Made by a program: the position numbers and the translations under genes
Assembly (NCBI RefSeq): GCF_036227125.1
Contig: NZ_CP109435.1
Location: forward strand, 5,766,001-5,830,000
DNA: 64,000 bases
From: Streptomyces sp. NBC_01485
GTDB lineage: Bacteria > Actinomycetota > Actinomycetes > Streptomycetales > Streptomycetaceae
Reading direction: 5' to 3'
Notes under the pieces: generated by a model
Databases searched by the model: none
What the model was told of the DNA's origin: nothing
The model's input: the letters and a program-made list of their open reading frames with translations, nothing else
Shown here: one piece after another, positions 49,771 through 58,381 of the stretch
How positions within the stretch are numbered: the first letter of the stretch is position 1
How the letters are laid out: every line of letters begins with the position of its first letter

Positions 49771-51858
49771 ATGACCCGGGGGGTCGACAACTTGAGACTG
49801 TTCACGCGCCGCCGTACCGCGATGCTCGCCACCGCGGTGGTGCTCGCCGCAGCGGGCACCCTGGCCGCCGCACCCGGAGCCGTCGCCGACGACGCCGGAC
49901 CGTGGCCCGGCACCGAGGGCCGGATCCTCAGCGACGGCGGGTCGCTGGTAGACCCCGCCACCGGCAAGGTCAGCCGGATCCCCAACGTGGGGAGCTACGC
50001 CACCTGGGCGCCGGACGGCAGCCGGCTGGCCAGCGTGTCCGGCCAGATCTCCACCGTCCTGCCCAACGGCACCAAGAAGATCGTCCTGCCGTGGGCGCAG
50101 GGCCTGCGCTCCAGCGCCCCGTACGAGGACCTGACGTTCTGGTTCGGCGGCCGTTACGTCGTCTTCGCCAGCGGCGGCCAGCTCGCCTACGGTCCCTCCG
50201 ACGCCGCGTGGGCGCCCGGCCCGCTGCTGCCGGCGAACCTGGAGCCGGCCACCGTCTGCGACTCCGAGCCGAGCGTCGGCCCGACCGGCCTGGTCGCGTT
50301 CGAGCGCCGCGCCGGCAGTTGCGGCGCCGACGCCGCCGGCGTGTACGTCTTCGACAGCAACGCCAAGACGGTCAAGCTCGCCGTGGCGAACGCCGAGCAG
50401 CCCGCCTGGTCCCCGGACGGCACGAAGCTGGCGTTCGTCCGCAAGGACACCGACGGCACCCCGCAGATCTTCACGGCGAACGCCGACGGCACCGGCGTCC
50501 AGCAGCGCACCACCGGCCCGCGCCGGTTCGCCAACCCGTCCTGGTCGCCCACCGGCAAGCGGATCGTCTTCGACGCCCACACCTCGCCGAACAGCGACGA
50601 CGTGCACACCACCGAGTACGTCGACCTGGCCACCGGCGACCTCACCAAGGTCGGGGACACCGCGACCGGCGACAACCCCAACTGGCAGCCGCTGCGCAAG
50701 AACACCACCGCCCGGGTCTGGGGCGCCAACCCCTACCTCACCGCCACCGCGTCCTCCCGCTGGACCTGGAACACCATCGGCCAGAGCGTGCCCGGCCTGA
50801 TGACCGCCAAGTCCGCGGTGCTGGTCAACCAGGACGACCCGGCGTACGCCGTCACCGCGCCCGCCCTGGCCGGCCGGAAGGAGGGCCCGGTGCTGATGAC
50901 GCCGAAGACCGGGCTGTCCTCGACGACGAAGAACGAGCTGAAGCGGACCCTGAAGCCGGGCAAGCCCGTCTACCTGGTCGGCGGCACGGCCGTCCTCGCG
51001 GCCACGGTCGCCACCCAGGTGAAGGCGCTCGGCTACACGCCCGTCCGGCTGACCGGCGCGGACCGCTACGCGACCTCGGTCGCGGTGGCCAAGACCATCA
51101 GCTCCGCCCCGAAGTACGTCTTCCTGGCCGGCGGCACCGAGTACCGCGCGGCCCTCTCGGCGGCCGCCGCGGCCGGTTCCGACGGGGCGGCCAGCGCGGG
51201 CGGTGTCGTCCTCACCAACGGCAACAAGCTGCCCGCGTCGGCGCAGTCGTACCTGAACAGCCTGAACCCGGACAAGACCATGATCATCACGGTCGGTGCG
51301 GCGGCGAGGTACGCGCTGACCCACGCGAGCTTCTCGCGGTGGCCGTCGACGTACTCGTACTACCCGATCTCGGGCACCACGGACCCGTCCATCTCGGTGG
51401 CCATCGCCATGTTCTGGTGGTCCGCGCCGAACCAGACCGCCCTCGCCTACTCCGGCTCCTGGCGCGACGGCGTCTCGGCCGCCTCGGCGATGAACGTCTT
51501 CGCGCCGCTCCTGTGGACCAGCAGCGCCGCCACCCTGTCGCCGGAGGTCAACAACTACCTCCAGCGCGAGTCCGCCGGCGTCAACTTCATGGCGGCCTTC
51601 GGCGTCAACGGCTCGATCTCACCGGCCGCGCTGAACACGGCGGGCGCCACGATGAGCGCGGGCAGCGCCTACGTCGAGTACTTCCCGTACTTCAACGGCG
51701 TCATCCCGCCGAGCGCGGGGCAGACCGCCTCCTTCGCGCTGGGCACCGACGACGGCCGGACCGCCGCGACGACGCCCGCCGCCCCGGCGCAGCGCTCCGC
51801 CGCCCCGGCCGACGCCCACCGGAACCTGGCACCGCTCAAGACGCTCCACCGGCAGTAA
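49771..51858 (+). CDS. secreted beta-propeller protein with cell-wall-binding repeats
   Basis: The 695-residue exported protein has a signal peptide (RRRTAMLATAVVLAAAGTLA, cleaved near AVA-DD), then TolB/PD40-type beta-propeller blades (ATWAPDGSRLA; PAWSPDGTKLAFV; PSWSPTGKRIVFD) to about residue 310. The C-terminal part contains CWB2-like repeats (TPVRLTGADRYATSVAVAKT; VFLAGGTEYRAALSA). It probably binds the wall surface and a ligand through the propeller. ATG 49771 lacks a ribosome-binding site; TTG 49792, seven codons on, has GGGGGG upstream and may be the true start. The 3' end overlaps the opposing methyltransferase gene by 23 bases. Confidence 0.85.
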   Translation: MTRGVDNLRLFTRRRTAMLATAVVLAAAGTLAAAPGAVADDAGPWPGTEGRILSDGGSLVDPATGKVSRIPNVGSYATWAPDGSRLASVSGQISTVLPNGTKKIVLPWAQGLRSSAPYEDLTFWFGGRYVVFASGGQLAYGPSDAAWAPGPLLPANLEPATVCDSEPSVGPTGLVAFERRAGSCGADAAGVYVFDSNAKTVKLAVANAEQPAWSPDGTKLAFVRKDTDGTPQIFTANADGTGVQQRTTGPRRFANPSWSPTGKRIVFDAHTSPNSDDVHTTEYVDLATGDLTKVGDTATGDNPNWQPLRKNTTARVWGANPYLTATASSRWTWNTIGQSVPGLMTAKSAVLVNQDDPAYAVTAPALAGRKEGPVLMTPKTGLSSTTKNELKRTLKPGKPVYLVGGTAVLAATVATQVKALGYTPVRLTGADRYATSVAVAKTISSAPKYVFLAGGTEYRAALSAAAAAGSDGAASAGGVVLTNGNKLPASAQSYLNSLNPDKTMIITVGAAARYALTHASFSRWPSTYSYYPISGTTDPSISVAIAMFWWSAPNQTALAYSGSWRDGVSAASAMNVFAPLLWTSSAATLSPEVNNYLQRESAGVNFMAAFGVNGSISPAALNTAGATMSAGSAYVEYFPYFNGVIPPSAGQTASFALGTDDGRTAATTPAAPAQRSAAPADAHRNLAPLKTLHRQ

Positions 51859-53062
51859 CAGCGGCAACGGAACCAGCGGCAGGCCCGGCGGGGGCGCCGA
51901 CGAGCATCGTCGGCGCCCCCGCCACCCGCGTCAGGAACACGGTCACGGAGTTCCGCCCCTGGGGCTTGGGCAGCACCTTCTTGCGCAGTTCCTCCGGCTC
52001 GACGGCCGACCCCCGCTTCTTCACGGTGAGGATCCCGACCTCCCGCTCCCGCAGCAGCGCCTTCAACTTCTTGACGTTGAACGGGAGTCGGTCGCTGATC
52101 TCGTAGGCGGACGCGTACGGGGTCGGGCGCAGCTCGTCCGCGGTGACGTAGGCGATGGTCTCGTCGATCAGCCCGCCGTCGAGCTCCCGGGCCACGTCGG
52201 CGACCAGATGAGCCCGGATGACGGCGCCGTCGGGCTCGTACAGATACCGCCCGACCTGCCGGACCGCCGGGTCGGGCAGGCCGGCGCCGAGCAGCGTCCG
52301 CGGCCCCGGCAGCAGGGTCGCCCGGACGGCCCCCGGCTCGCCGGCCCCGAACCACAGCACGGCCTCCTTCACGTCCCCGCCGTCCGAGATCCACTCGGCC
52401 TCGGCCTCCGCGGGGATCGCCTCGTGCGGCACACCGGGCGCGATCTTCAGGGCGGCGCGGGGCGCGGCCAGCGCGGCCCCGATCGCCCACGACAGGGGCG
52501 GCGAGTAGCCCTCCGGATCGAAGATGCGCCCGCGCCCGCCGCGCCGCGCCGGATCGACGAAGACGGCGTCGTAGCCGCTCGTGTCGACGTCCGTGACGTC
52601 CGCCTCCCGCACCTCGACGAGGTCGGCGAGCCCGAGCGCGTCGGCGTTCGCGCGCGCCACCGCCGCCGTCAACGGGTCCCGGTCCACGGCCAGCACGCGG
52701 ATCCCGGCCCGCGCAAGCGCGATCGCGTCGCCGCCGATCCCGCAGCACAGGTCGGCGACGGAGGTCACGCCGAGCGCCTTCATCCGCGCGGCCCGGTAAC
52801 CGGCGACACTCGCCCGCGTCGACTGCTCCACCCCGTTCGGCGTGAAGAACATCCGCCCGGCGTCCGACGCCCCGAACTTCGCCGCCGCCCGCTGCCGCAG
52901 CCGGGCCTGCCCGAGGGCGGCGGACACCAGTTCGGCGGGGTGCTCGCGGCGCAGCCGGGTGGCGACGGCGAGCTCGTCGGCGGGGTCGGTGCCGCGCACG
53001 GCGTCGAGGAGGGCGCGGCCCTCGGGGGTGAGGAGGGGCGCGAGGTCGTTCACCGGGTTCAC
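51836..53062 (-). CDS. SAM-dependent methyltransferase with THUMP-like domain
   Basis: The 408-residue protein has a Rossmann methyltransferase core (VADLCCGIGGDAIALARAGIR with the SAM-binding loop; AVFVDPARRGGRGRIFDPE as the motif IV DPAR) and a C-terminal domain (FNVKKLKALLREREVGILTVKKRGSAVEPEELRKK) of the THUMP-like type seen in actinobacterial paralogues. RNA methylation is likely but the target is unknown. GTG 53062 was chosen; GTG 53053 is possible. No clear ribosome-binding site. Confidence 0.88.
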   Translation of the reverse strand: MNPVNDLAPLLTPEGRALLDAVRGTDPADELAVATRLRREHPAELVSAALGQARLRQRAAAKFGASDAGRMFFTPNGVEQSTRASVAGYRAARMKALGVTSVADLCCGIGGDAIALARAGIRVLAVDRDPLTAAVARANADALGLADLVEVREADVTDVDTSGYDAVFVDPARRGGRGRIFDPEGYSPPLSWAIGAALAAPRAALKIAPGVPHEAIPAEAEAEWISDGGDVKEAVLWFGAGEPGAVRATLLPGPRTLLGAGLPDPAVRQVGRYLYEPDGAVIRAHLVADVARELDGGLIDETIAYVTADELRPTPYASAYEISDRLPFNVKKLKALLREREVGILTVKKRGSAVEPEELRKKVLPKPQGRNSVTVFLTRVAGAPTMLVGAPAGPAAGSVAAVTAGGAS

Positions 53063-53233
53063 CGGGCCATTGTGGGCCAGTCGGTGGACGGTGCGCTTCC
53101 GGCGGCGGTGTCGGGCGGGGTTCGGGGGCGGTGACTGCGAGGATCCGGCGCCATGGGACCTGTCGTACAAAATGATGACAAGGGTGGCTGTTCTGCACGC
53201 CCAAATCGCCACCCGGTGCCGCGCCTTGCGGGA

Positions 53234-54202
53234 ATGCGCCCTACGGGAATGCGCCTGGCCGGAATCCGAAGCGCGGCAGCCGTCCTCACCCTGGCCGCCA
53301 TCGCGACGGGCTGCGCGGGAGGCGGCACAGGCACAGGCACCGGCAGCGGAGGGGGAGAGGGAGGCAAGGGAACGGGAACCCGCCCCGCACCGGGCGGCCA
53401 GCAGCCGGACCGGGCGGCGTCCCCCGAGGCCCCGCCCGCCCGCGCCCTGCACTCGTACGCCTCCAGACTCCGCGCCGCCCGGCAGGCCCGGGTCGCCGCG
53501 GCGAAGCGCTGGGGTCTGAGGAAGGTCCCGCTGACGCCCCCGGCCCCGCCCGCGCACAAGGCGGAGATCCCGACCCGTGAGGGCTTCGAGGTGGACGACC
53601 ACGAGGAACTCGGCCTCCCTCCGGTCTTCACGACGATCCCGACCAAGGACAAGGTCGTCTTCCTCACCATCGACGACGGCGCCGAGAAGGACCCCGCGTT
53701 CCTGCGGATGACGAGCGAACTGCGCATCCCCTACACGGCCTTCCTCAGCGACTACCTGATCAAGGAGGACTACGGCTACTTCAAGAAGATGCAGGCCCAG
53801 GGCGTGGTCCTCAACAACCACACCCTCCACCACCCCTACCTGCCCGCCCTCTCCTACGCCCGCCAGAAGCGCGAGATCTGCGGCATGCAGGACGTGATCG
53901 AGAAGCACTACGGCAAACGCCCCGCCCTCTTCCGGCCGCCCTACGGCAACTACAACCAGGACACCCTGCGCGCCGCGAAGACCTGCGGCGTGCGCTACGC
54001 CCCGCTCTGGGACGAGGAGGTCTTCGTCGACCACTGGGAGTACCGCGAGTCGGACCAGGACCTCCACCCCGGCGACATCGTCCTGAGCCACTTCCGAGGC
54101 CGCGGCGACTGGAAGGGCACGATGCCCGACATGGTCCGCAGGTTCCTCGACAAGGTCACGGCCGAGGGCTACGCGGTGGCCCGCCTGGAGGACTACCTGT
54201 GA
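53234..54202 (+). CDS. lipoprotein polysaccharide deacetylase, NodB domain
   Basis: The 322-residue product begins MRPTGMRLAGIRSAAAVLTL and has a lipobox (AIATGC) 27 residues in, so it is a wall-facing lipoprotein. A Gly/Thr-rich linker follows. The NodB domain has the metal motif FLTIDDGAEKD, the His pair in NNHTLHHP, and the catalytic RPPYGNYN region. ATG 53234 gives a normal signal length; ATG 53153, with GAGGA upstream, would add 27 residues. Deacetylation of peptidoglycan or another amino-sugar polymer is inferred. The downstream paralogue overlaps it by four bases. Confidence 0.9.
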   Translation: MRPTGMRLAGIRSAAAVLTLAAIATGCAGGGTGTGTGSGGGEGGKGTGTRPAPGGQQPDRAASPEAPPARALHSYASRLRAARQARVAAAKRWGLRKVPLTPPAPPAHKAEIPTREGFEVDDHEELGLPPVFTTIPTKDKVVFLTIDDGAEKDPAFLRMTSELRIPYTAFLSDYLIKEDYGYFKKMQAQGVVLNNHTLHHPYLPALSYARQKREICGMQDVIEKHYGKRPALFRPPYGNYNQDTLRAAKTCGVRYAPLWDEEVFVDHWEYRESDQDLHPGDIVLSHFRGRGDWKGTMPDMVRRFLDKVTAEGYAVARLEDYL

Positions 54203-55059
54203 GAACACGGGCCCGCCCGAAGGCAAGGCTGCTCCAGACGACCCTGACAGCCACGACGGTGTTGATGACGCTGACAACCCTGACGACCCTGACGGGTTGC
54301 GCCCAGTCCGTGGACCCGATCGAACGCCTGGGCAGGAAGGCCGCGGCCCGGGTCGACCCACCCGTCGTCCCACCCGCCCAGGCCCCGTACCGCCGCTGGG
54401 GCCTGACGACCCCTCTGCCTCCCGCCCCGCCCCGCCCGGCCACCCGCCCCCTCGCGGGCAGCCCCGGCACGGCGGCCCTCCCCCCGGTCGTCGACCATGT
54501 CCCGACCACCGACAAGGTCGTCTTCCTCACCTACGACGACGGCGCCGAACGCGACCCCCGCTTCGTCGACATGGTCCGCGAACTGCGCCTCCCGGTCAGC
54601 GTGTTCCTGACGGACACCGTGGTCGGCCCCGGCTACGGCCACTTCGCCCGCCTCCAGTCCGTCGGCGCGAACATCCAGAACCACACCCTGGACCACCCGG
54701 CCCTGCGCGGCCTGCCCTACGCCGGCCAGCGCGCCGAGATCTGCGGCCAGCAGGACAAACTCCGCTCCCGCTTCGGCCTGCGCCCCCGCCTCTTCCGCCC
54801 GCCCTACGGCACCTACGACACCACCACCCGCCGCGCCGCCGCCGACTGCGGCATCGCCGCGATCATCCTCTGGCGAGCCTCCATGGGCCCCACCGACCTC
54901 ACCTACACCCACGGCTCCCCCCACCTCCACCCCGGCGACATCATCGCCGTGGACCCGGACGAGACATCGGGCCCCGGCATGCGATCCAGAACGGCACGAC
55001 TACTGCGCCGGGTACAGGAAGAGGGCCTGACGGTGGGCAGGTTGGAGGACTACGTCTGA
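54199..55059 (+). CDS. second lipoprotein polysaccharide deacetylase, NodB domain
   Basis: A 286-residue paralogue of the preceding gene. It has a GTG start overlapping its stop, a lipobox (LTTLTGC, Cys34), a shorter Pro-rich linker and the NodB motifs FLTYDDGAERD, QNHTLDHP and RPPYGTYDTTT. Both proteins end with RLEDY(L/V). The tandem pair probably arose by duplication and acts on the same or related wall polymers. The signal region holds a small repeat of CTGAC(A/G)ACCCTGACG. Confidence 0.9.
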   Translation: MRTRARPKARLLQTTLTATTVLMTLTTLTTLTGCAQSVDPIERLGRKAAARVDPPVVPPAQAPYRRWGLTTPLPPAPPRPATRPLAGSPGTAALPPVVDHVPTTDKVVFLTYDDGAERDPRFVDMVRELRLPVSVFLTDTVVGPGYGHFARLQSVGANIQNHTLDHPALRGLPYAGQRAEICGQQDKLRSRFGLRPRLFRPPYGTYDTTTRRAAADCGIAAIILWRASMGPTDLTYTHGSPHLHPGDIIAVDPDETSGPGMRSRTARLLRRVQEEGLTVGRLEDYV

Positions 55060-55255
55060 CGGTTCTTCGCGTCTCCGGTCGGGGTCTGTCTTTCAGCCCG
55101 ATGGGGGTCCCCCTCTGGCGGAGTTCGAGGACGAGGCCCCTTAAGGGCCGACGGCGGGGGCCTGGGGGCGGCAGCCCCCAGCCAACGCCCACACCGACAA
55201 ACGGCGACAAAGAACGCTCACGTCAGCCGAAAAACCTGCCGACGCGCCGCCGGAA

Positions 55256-55282
55256 TTGGCACTCCGCTTGACCGAGTGCTAA
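55256..55282. promoter_or_regulatory. CIRCE element 1 upstream of groES
   Basis: TTGGCACTC-N9-GAGTGCTAA matches the HrcA-binding CIRCE consensus. It overlaps the -35 hexamer of the groES promoter. HrcA represses chaperonin genes until heat shock; the hrcA gene itself is not in this window. Confidence 0.92.
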
Positions 55283-55297
55283 TCGCAGTCATAGTCT
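55268..55297 (+). promoter_or_regulatory. groES promoter
   Basis: TTGACC (55268-55273) and TAGTCT (55292-55297) with an 18-base spacer form a good housekeeping promoter for groES-groEL1. The -35 lies inside CIRCE element 1, so HrcA would block polymerase directly. The rest of the 367-base gap (55060-55255) contains only a Streptomyces-type low-complexity repeat with GGGGGCGGCAGCCCCC (about 55157-55172). Confidence 0.75.
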
Positions 55298-55302
55298 CGC
55301 TT

Positions 55303-55329
55303 CTGGCACTCCCCCCTGGAGAGTGCCAA
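55303..55329. promoter_or_regulatory. CIRCE element 2 upstream of groES
   Basis: CTGGCACTC-N9-GAGTGCCAA, a second CIRCE copy 20 bases after the first and just downstream of the predicted start of transcription. Two CIRCE elements allow strong HrcA repression. Confidence 0.9.
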
Positions 55330-55426
55330 CAGCGACGGGCAGGTCCGGCACCCGCGACGACGGATCCACCTGGTCGCCACCTCAGACAGTTAACCCCGTG
55401 AGATCTCCGAAGGGGGAGGTCGGATC

Positions 55427-55735
55427 GTGACGACCACCAGCTCCAAGGTTGCCATCAAGCCGCTCGAGGACCGCATTGTGGTCCAGCCGCTCGACGCCGA
55501 GCAGACCACCGCCTCTGGCCTGGTCATCCCGGACACCGCGAAGGAGAAGCCCCAGGAGGGGGCTGTCCTCGCGGTGGGCCCGGGTCGCTTCGAGAACGGC
55601 GAGCGCCTGCCGCTCGACGTAAAGGTCGGCGACGTCGTCCTGTACAGCAAGTACGGCGGCACCGAGGTGAAGTACAACGGCGAGGAGTACCTCGTCCTCT
55701 CGGCTCGCGACGTGCTCGCGATCATCGAGAAGTAA
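55427..55735 (+). CDS. groES: co-chaperonin GroES
   Basis: GroES caps the GroEL chamber. The 102-residue product starts at GTG (MTTTSSKVAIKPLEDRIVVQ) and has the mobile-loop region EQTTASGLVIPDTAKEKPQ and the C-terminal LVLSARDVLAIIEK. GGGGGAGG lies upstream. It is co-transcribed with groEL1, 108 bases downstream. Confidence 0.97.
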   Translation: MTTTSSKVAIKPLEDRIVVQPLDAEQTTASGLVIPDTAKEKPQEGAVLAVGPGRFENGERLPLDVKVGDVVLYSKYGGTEVKYNGEEYLVLSARDVLAIIEK

Positions 55736-55843
55736 TTCACCCAGTTTTGCAGTGAACTGCGCCCCTGGCCCCCGCGACTTTGTGAAGCCGGGTGCTGGGG
55801 GCGCCGTTCGTCCCACGTTTTCCGAGAGGGCTGAACCGCTTCC

Positions 55844-57469
55844 ATGGCGAAGATCCTGAAGTTCGACGAGGACGCCCGTCGCGCCCTCGAGCGCGGCGTC
55901 AACAAGCTTGCCGACACGGTCAAGGTGACGATCGGCCCCAAGGGCCGCAACGTCGTCATCGACAAGAAGTTCGGCGCACCCACCATCACCAACGACGGCG
56001 TCACCATCGCCCGCGAGGTCGAGCTCGACGACCCGTACGAGAACCTCGGCGCCCAGCTCGTGAAGGAGGTGGCGACCAAGACCAACGACATCGCGGGTGA
56101 CGGCACCACCACCGCCACGGTCCTGGCCCAGGCGCTCGTCCGCGAGGGCCTGAAGAACGTCGCCGCCGGCGCCTCCCCGGCCTCCCTGAAGAAGGGCATC
56201 GACGCCGCCGTCAAGGCGATCTCCGAGGAGCTGCTCGCCTCGGCCCGCCCGATCGACGACAAGGCCGACATCGCCGCCGTCGCCGCGCTGTCCGCGCAGG
56301 ACACGCAGGTCGGCGAGCTCATCGCCGAGGCGATGGACAAGGTCGGCAAGGACGGTGTCATCACCGTCGAGGAGTCCAACACCTTCGGTCTGGAGCTGGA
56401 CTTCACCGAGGGCATGGCCTTCGACAAGGGCTACCTGTCGCCGTACTTCGTGACGGACCAGGAGCGCATGGAGGCCGTCCTCGAGGACCCCTACATCCTC
56501 ATCAACCAGGGCAAGATCTCCTCGATCTCCGACCTGCTGCCGCTGCTGGAGAAGGTCATCCAGACCAACGCCTCCAAGCCGCTGCTGATCATCGCCGAGG
56601 ACCTGGAGGGCGAGGCGCTCTCCACCCTCGTCGTCAACAAGATCCGCGGCACGTTCAACGCGGTCGCCGTCAAGGCCCCGGGCTTCGGCGACCGTCGCAA
56701 GGCGATGCTGCAGGACCTGGCCGTCCTCACCGGCGCCACCGTCATCTCCGAAGAGGTCGGCCTCAAGCTCGACCAGGTCGGCGTCGACGTGCTCGGCTCC
56801 GCCCGCCGCGTCACCGTCACCAAGGACGACACCACGGTCGTCGACGGCGCCGGCAACCACGAGGACGTCGTCGGCCGCGTCAACCAGATCAAGGCCGAGA
56901 TCGAGAACACGGACTCCGACTGGGACCGCGAGAAGCTCCAGGAGCGCCTCGCGAAGCTGGCCGGCGGCGTGTGCGTGATCAAGGTCGGCGCCGCCACCGA
57001 GGTGGAGCTGAAGGAGAAGAAGCACCGTCTCGAGGACGCCATCTCCGCGACCCGCGCCGCGGTCGAGGAGGGCATCGTCTCCGGTGGTGGCTCCGCTCTC
57101 GTCCACGCCGCGAAGGTCCTCGAAGGCGGCCTTGGCAAGACCGGCGACGAGGCCACCGGTGTCGCCGTCGTGCGCCGCGCCGTCGTCGAGCCGCTGCGCT
57201 GGATCGCCGAGAACGCCGGCCTGGAGGGCTACGTCATCACCTCCAAGGTCGCCGAGCTCGACAAGGGCCAGGGCTTCAACGCCGCCACCGGCGAGTACGG
57301 CGACCTGGTCAAGGCCGGCGTCATCGACCCGGTCAAGGTCACCCGCTCCGCCCTGGAGAACGCCGCCTCCATCGCCTCCCTCCTCCTGACGACCGAGACC
57401 CTGGTCGTCGAGAAGAAGGAAGAGGAAGAGCCGGCCGCCGGCGGCCACAGCCACGGCCACTCCCACTGA
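55844..57469 (+). CDS. groEL1: chaperonin GroEL1
   Basis: The 541-residue ATP-dependent chaperonin has the typical GDGTTTATVLAQ ATP-binding segment and the intermediate and apical domains. Its C-terminus is EEEEPAAGGHSHGHSH, a histidine-rich tail rather than the Gly-Gly-Met repeats of other GroELs. In actinobacteria with two groEL genes the His-tailed copy next to groES is GroEL1; a groEL2 should exist elsewhere. The tail may bind metal. Confidence 0.97.
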   Translation: MAKILKFDEDARRALERGVNKLADTVKVTIGPKGRNVVIDKKFGAPTITNDGVTIAREVELDDPYENLGAQLVKEVATKTNDIAGDGTTTATVLAQALVREGLKNVAAGASPASLKKGIDAAVKAISEELLASARPIDDKADIAAVAALSAQDTQVGELIAEAMDKVGKDGVITVEESNTFGLELDFTEGMAFDKGYLSPYFVTDQERMEAVLEDPYILINQGKISSISDLLPLLEKVIQTNASKPLLIIAEDLEGEALSTLVVNKIRGTFNAVAVKAPGFGDRRKAMLQDLAVLTGATVISEEVGLKLDQVGVDVLGSARRVTVTKDDTTVVDGAGNHEDVVGRVNQIKAEIENTDSDWDREKLQERLAKLAGGVCVIKVGAATEVELKEKKHRLEDAISATRAAVEEGIVSGGGSALVHAAKVLEGGLGKTGDEATGVAVVRRAVVEPLRWIAENAGLEGYVITSKVAELDKGQGFNAATGEYGDLVKAGVIDPVKVTRSALENAASIASLLLTTETLVVEKKEEEEPAAGGHSHGHSH

Positions 57470-57515
57470 CACACGTCGGTACACGGCAGTACGGCACAAC
57501 GGCACCACGGCAGTA

Positions 57516-57568
57516 CCGAGGCCCGGCACCCTGCAGACAAGGGGCGCCGGGCCTCGGCGTTTCTGTTT
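57516..57568 (+). terminator. rho-independent terminator after groEL1
   Basis: CCGAGGCCCGGC (57516-57527) pairs with GCCGGGCCTCGG (57546-57557), followed by CGTTTCTGTTT. It lies about 50 bases past the groEL1 stop and also separates it from the convergent gene at 57585. Confidence 0.88.
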
Positions 57569-57584
57569 CAGCGCTCCGGCTCTG

Positions 57585-58292
57585 TCACCGCTCCAGCGCG
57601 TCCAGCGCCCCCAACTGCCCCATCAGCCCGAGCCGGTCGTGCTCCCACCAGGCCTCGGCGATCTTCCCGTCCGCCGTGCAGCGGTGGATCGTCGTCCCGG
57701 TCATGGTCACGTTCCGGCCGGTCGCCGGGATCCCCATGAAGTCGCCCTTGTGGGTCCCGTTCCAGGTCCACCGGGTGCACACGCGGTCGTCCTGGCAGAT
57801 CTGGTCGTCGACCCGGAACGCGAAGTCGAAGGCGGCGCGCCACATCTCGACCTCGCGCCGCATCGCGTCCATGCCCATGGTGTCCTGCTCGTTGGACGGA
57901 TCATGGTCGTGGTAGTCCTGGGCGATCAGCCCGTCGAGCGGCGGCAGTTCGCCGTGCATGGCGATCGCCTCGAAGAACCGCCGCGCGGTGCTCGCGTACA
58001 GCGTGTCGTCGCGGACGACGTCCAGATCGGTGAAGGTCGGCATCTCGTCGCACAGCGCCACCAGCTCCTGGAAGACCTTGCCGGTCTCCGGGAGGTTCGA
58101 GTTCCGCATCGCCTCCTCGTACGACGGGAACTCCACGATCTCGATGAAGTGCGAGGCGTCGGAACGGTCCTTGCCGACCACCGCGTGCGTCGCGGTCCGC
58201 TTCCCCTTGGTCTGTTCGACCCATGTGTCCATCAGCCGGTCCATCTCGTCGAACCGGCTGGTCCTGCAGTCGATGAGCTGTACGAACGTCAT
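57585..58292 (-). CDS. monooxygenase-like/SnoaL-like fusion protein
   Basis: The 235-residue cytoplasmic protein combines two small alpha/beta domains. The first ~100 residues (MTFVQLIDCRTSRFDEMDRL; SHFIEIVEFPSYEEAMRNSN) look like a dimeric alpha/beta-barrel of the ABM type. Residues 115-235 are an NTF2/SnoaL-like domain (ARRFFEAIAMHGE; YHDHDPSNEQ; WTWNGTHKGDFMGIPATGR; GKIAEAWWEHDR). Such polyketide-cyclase-like folds bind small hydrophobic ligands. ATG 58292 was chosen, as the longer frame adds unlikely Gly-rich residues. Substrate unknown. Confidence 0.82.
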   Translation of the reverse strand: MTFVQLIDCRTSRFDEMDRLMDTWVEQTKGKRTATHAVVGKDRSDASHFIEIVEFPSYEEAMRNSNLPETGKVFQELVALCDEMPTFTDLDVVRDDTLYASTARRFFEAIAMHGELPPLDGLIAQDYHDHDPSNEQDTMGMDAMRREVEMWRAAFDFAFRVDDQICQDDRVCTRWTWNGTHKGDFMGIPATGRNVTMTGTTIHRCTADGKIAEAWWEHDRLGLMGQLGALDALER

Positions 58293-58381
58293 GACGCCGC
58301 CTCCGGCCCCCCTGGGTCCGGTCCCCGTCACGCCCATCCTCCCACCGGAGCGCCGACGTCACCTGCCCACCGCCCGGACGG

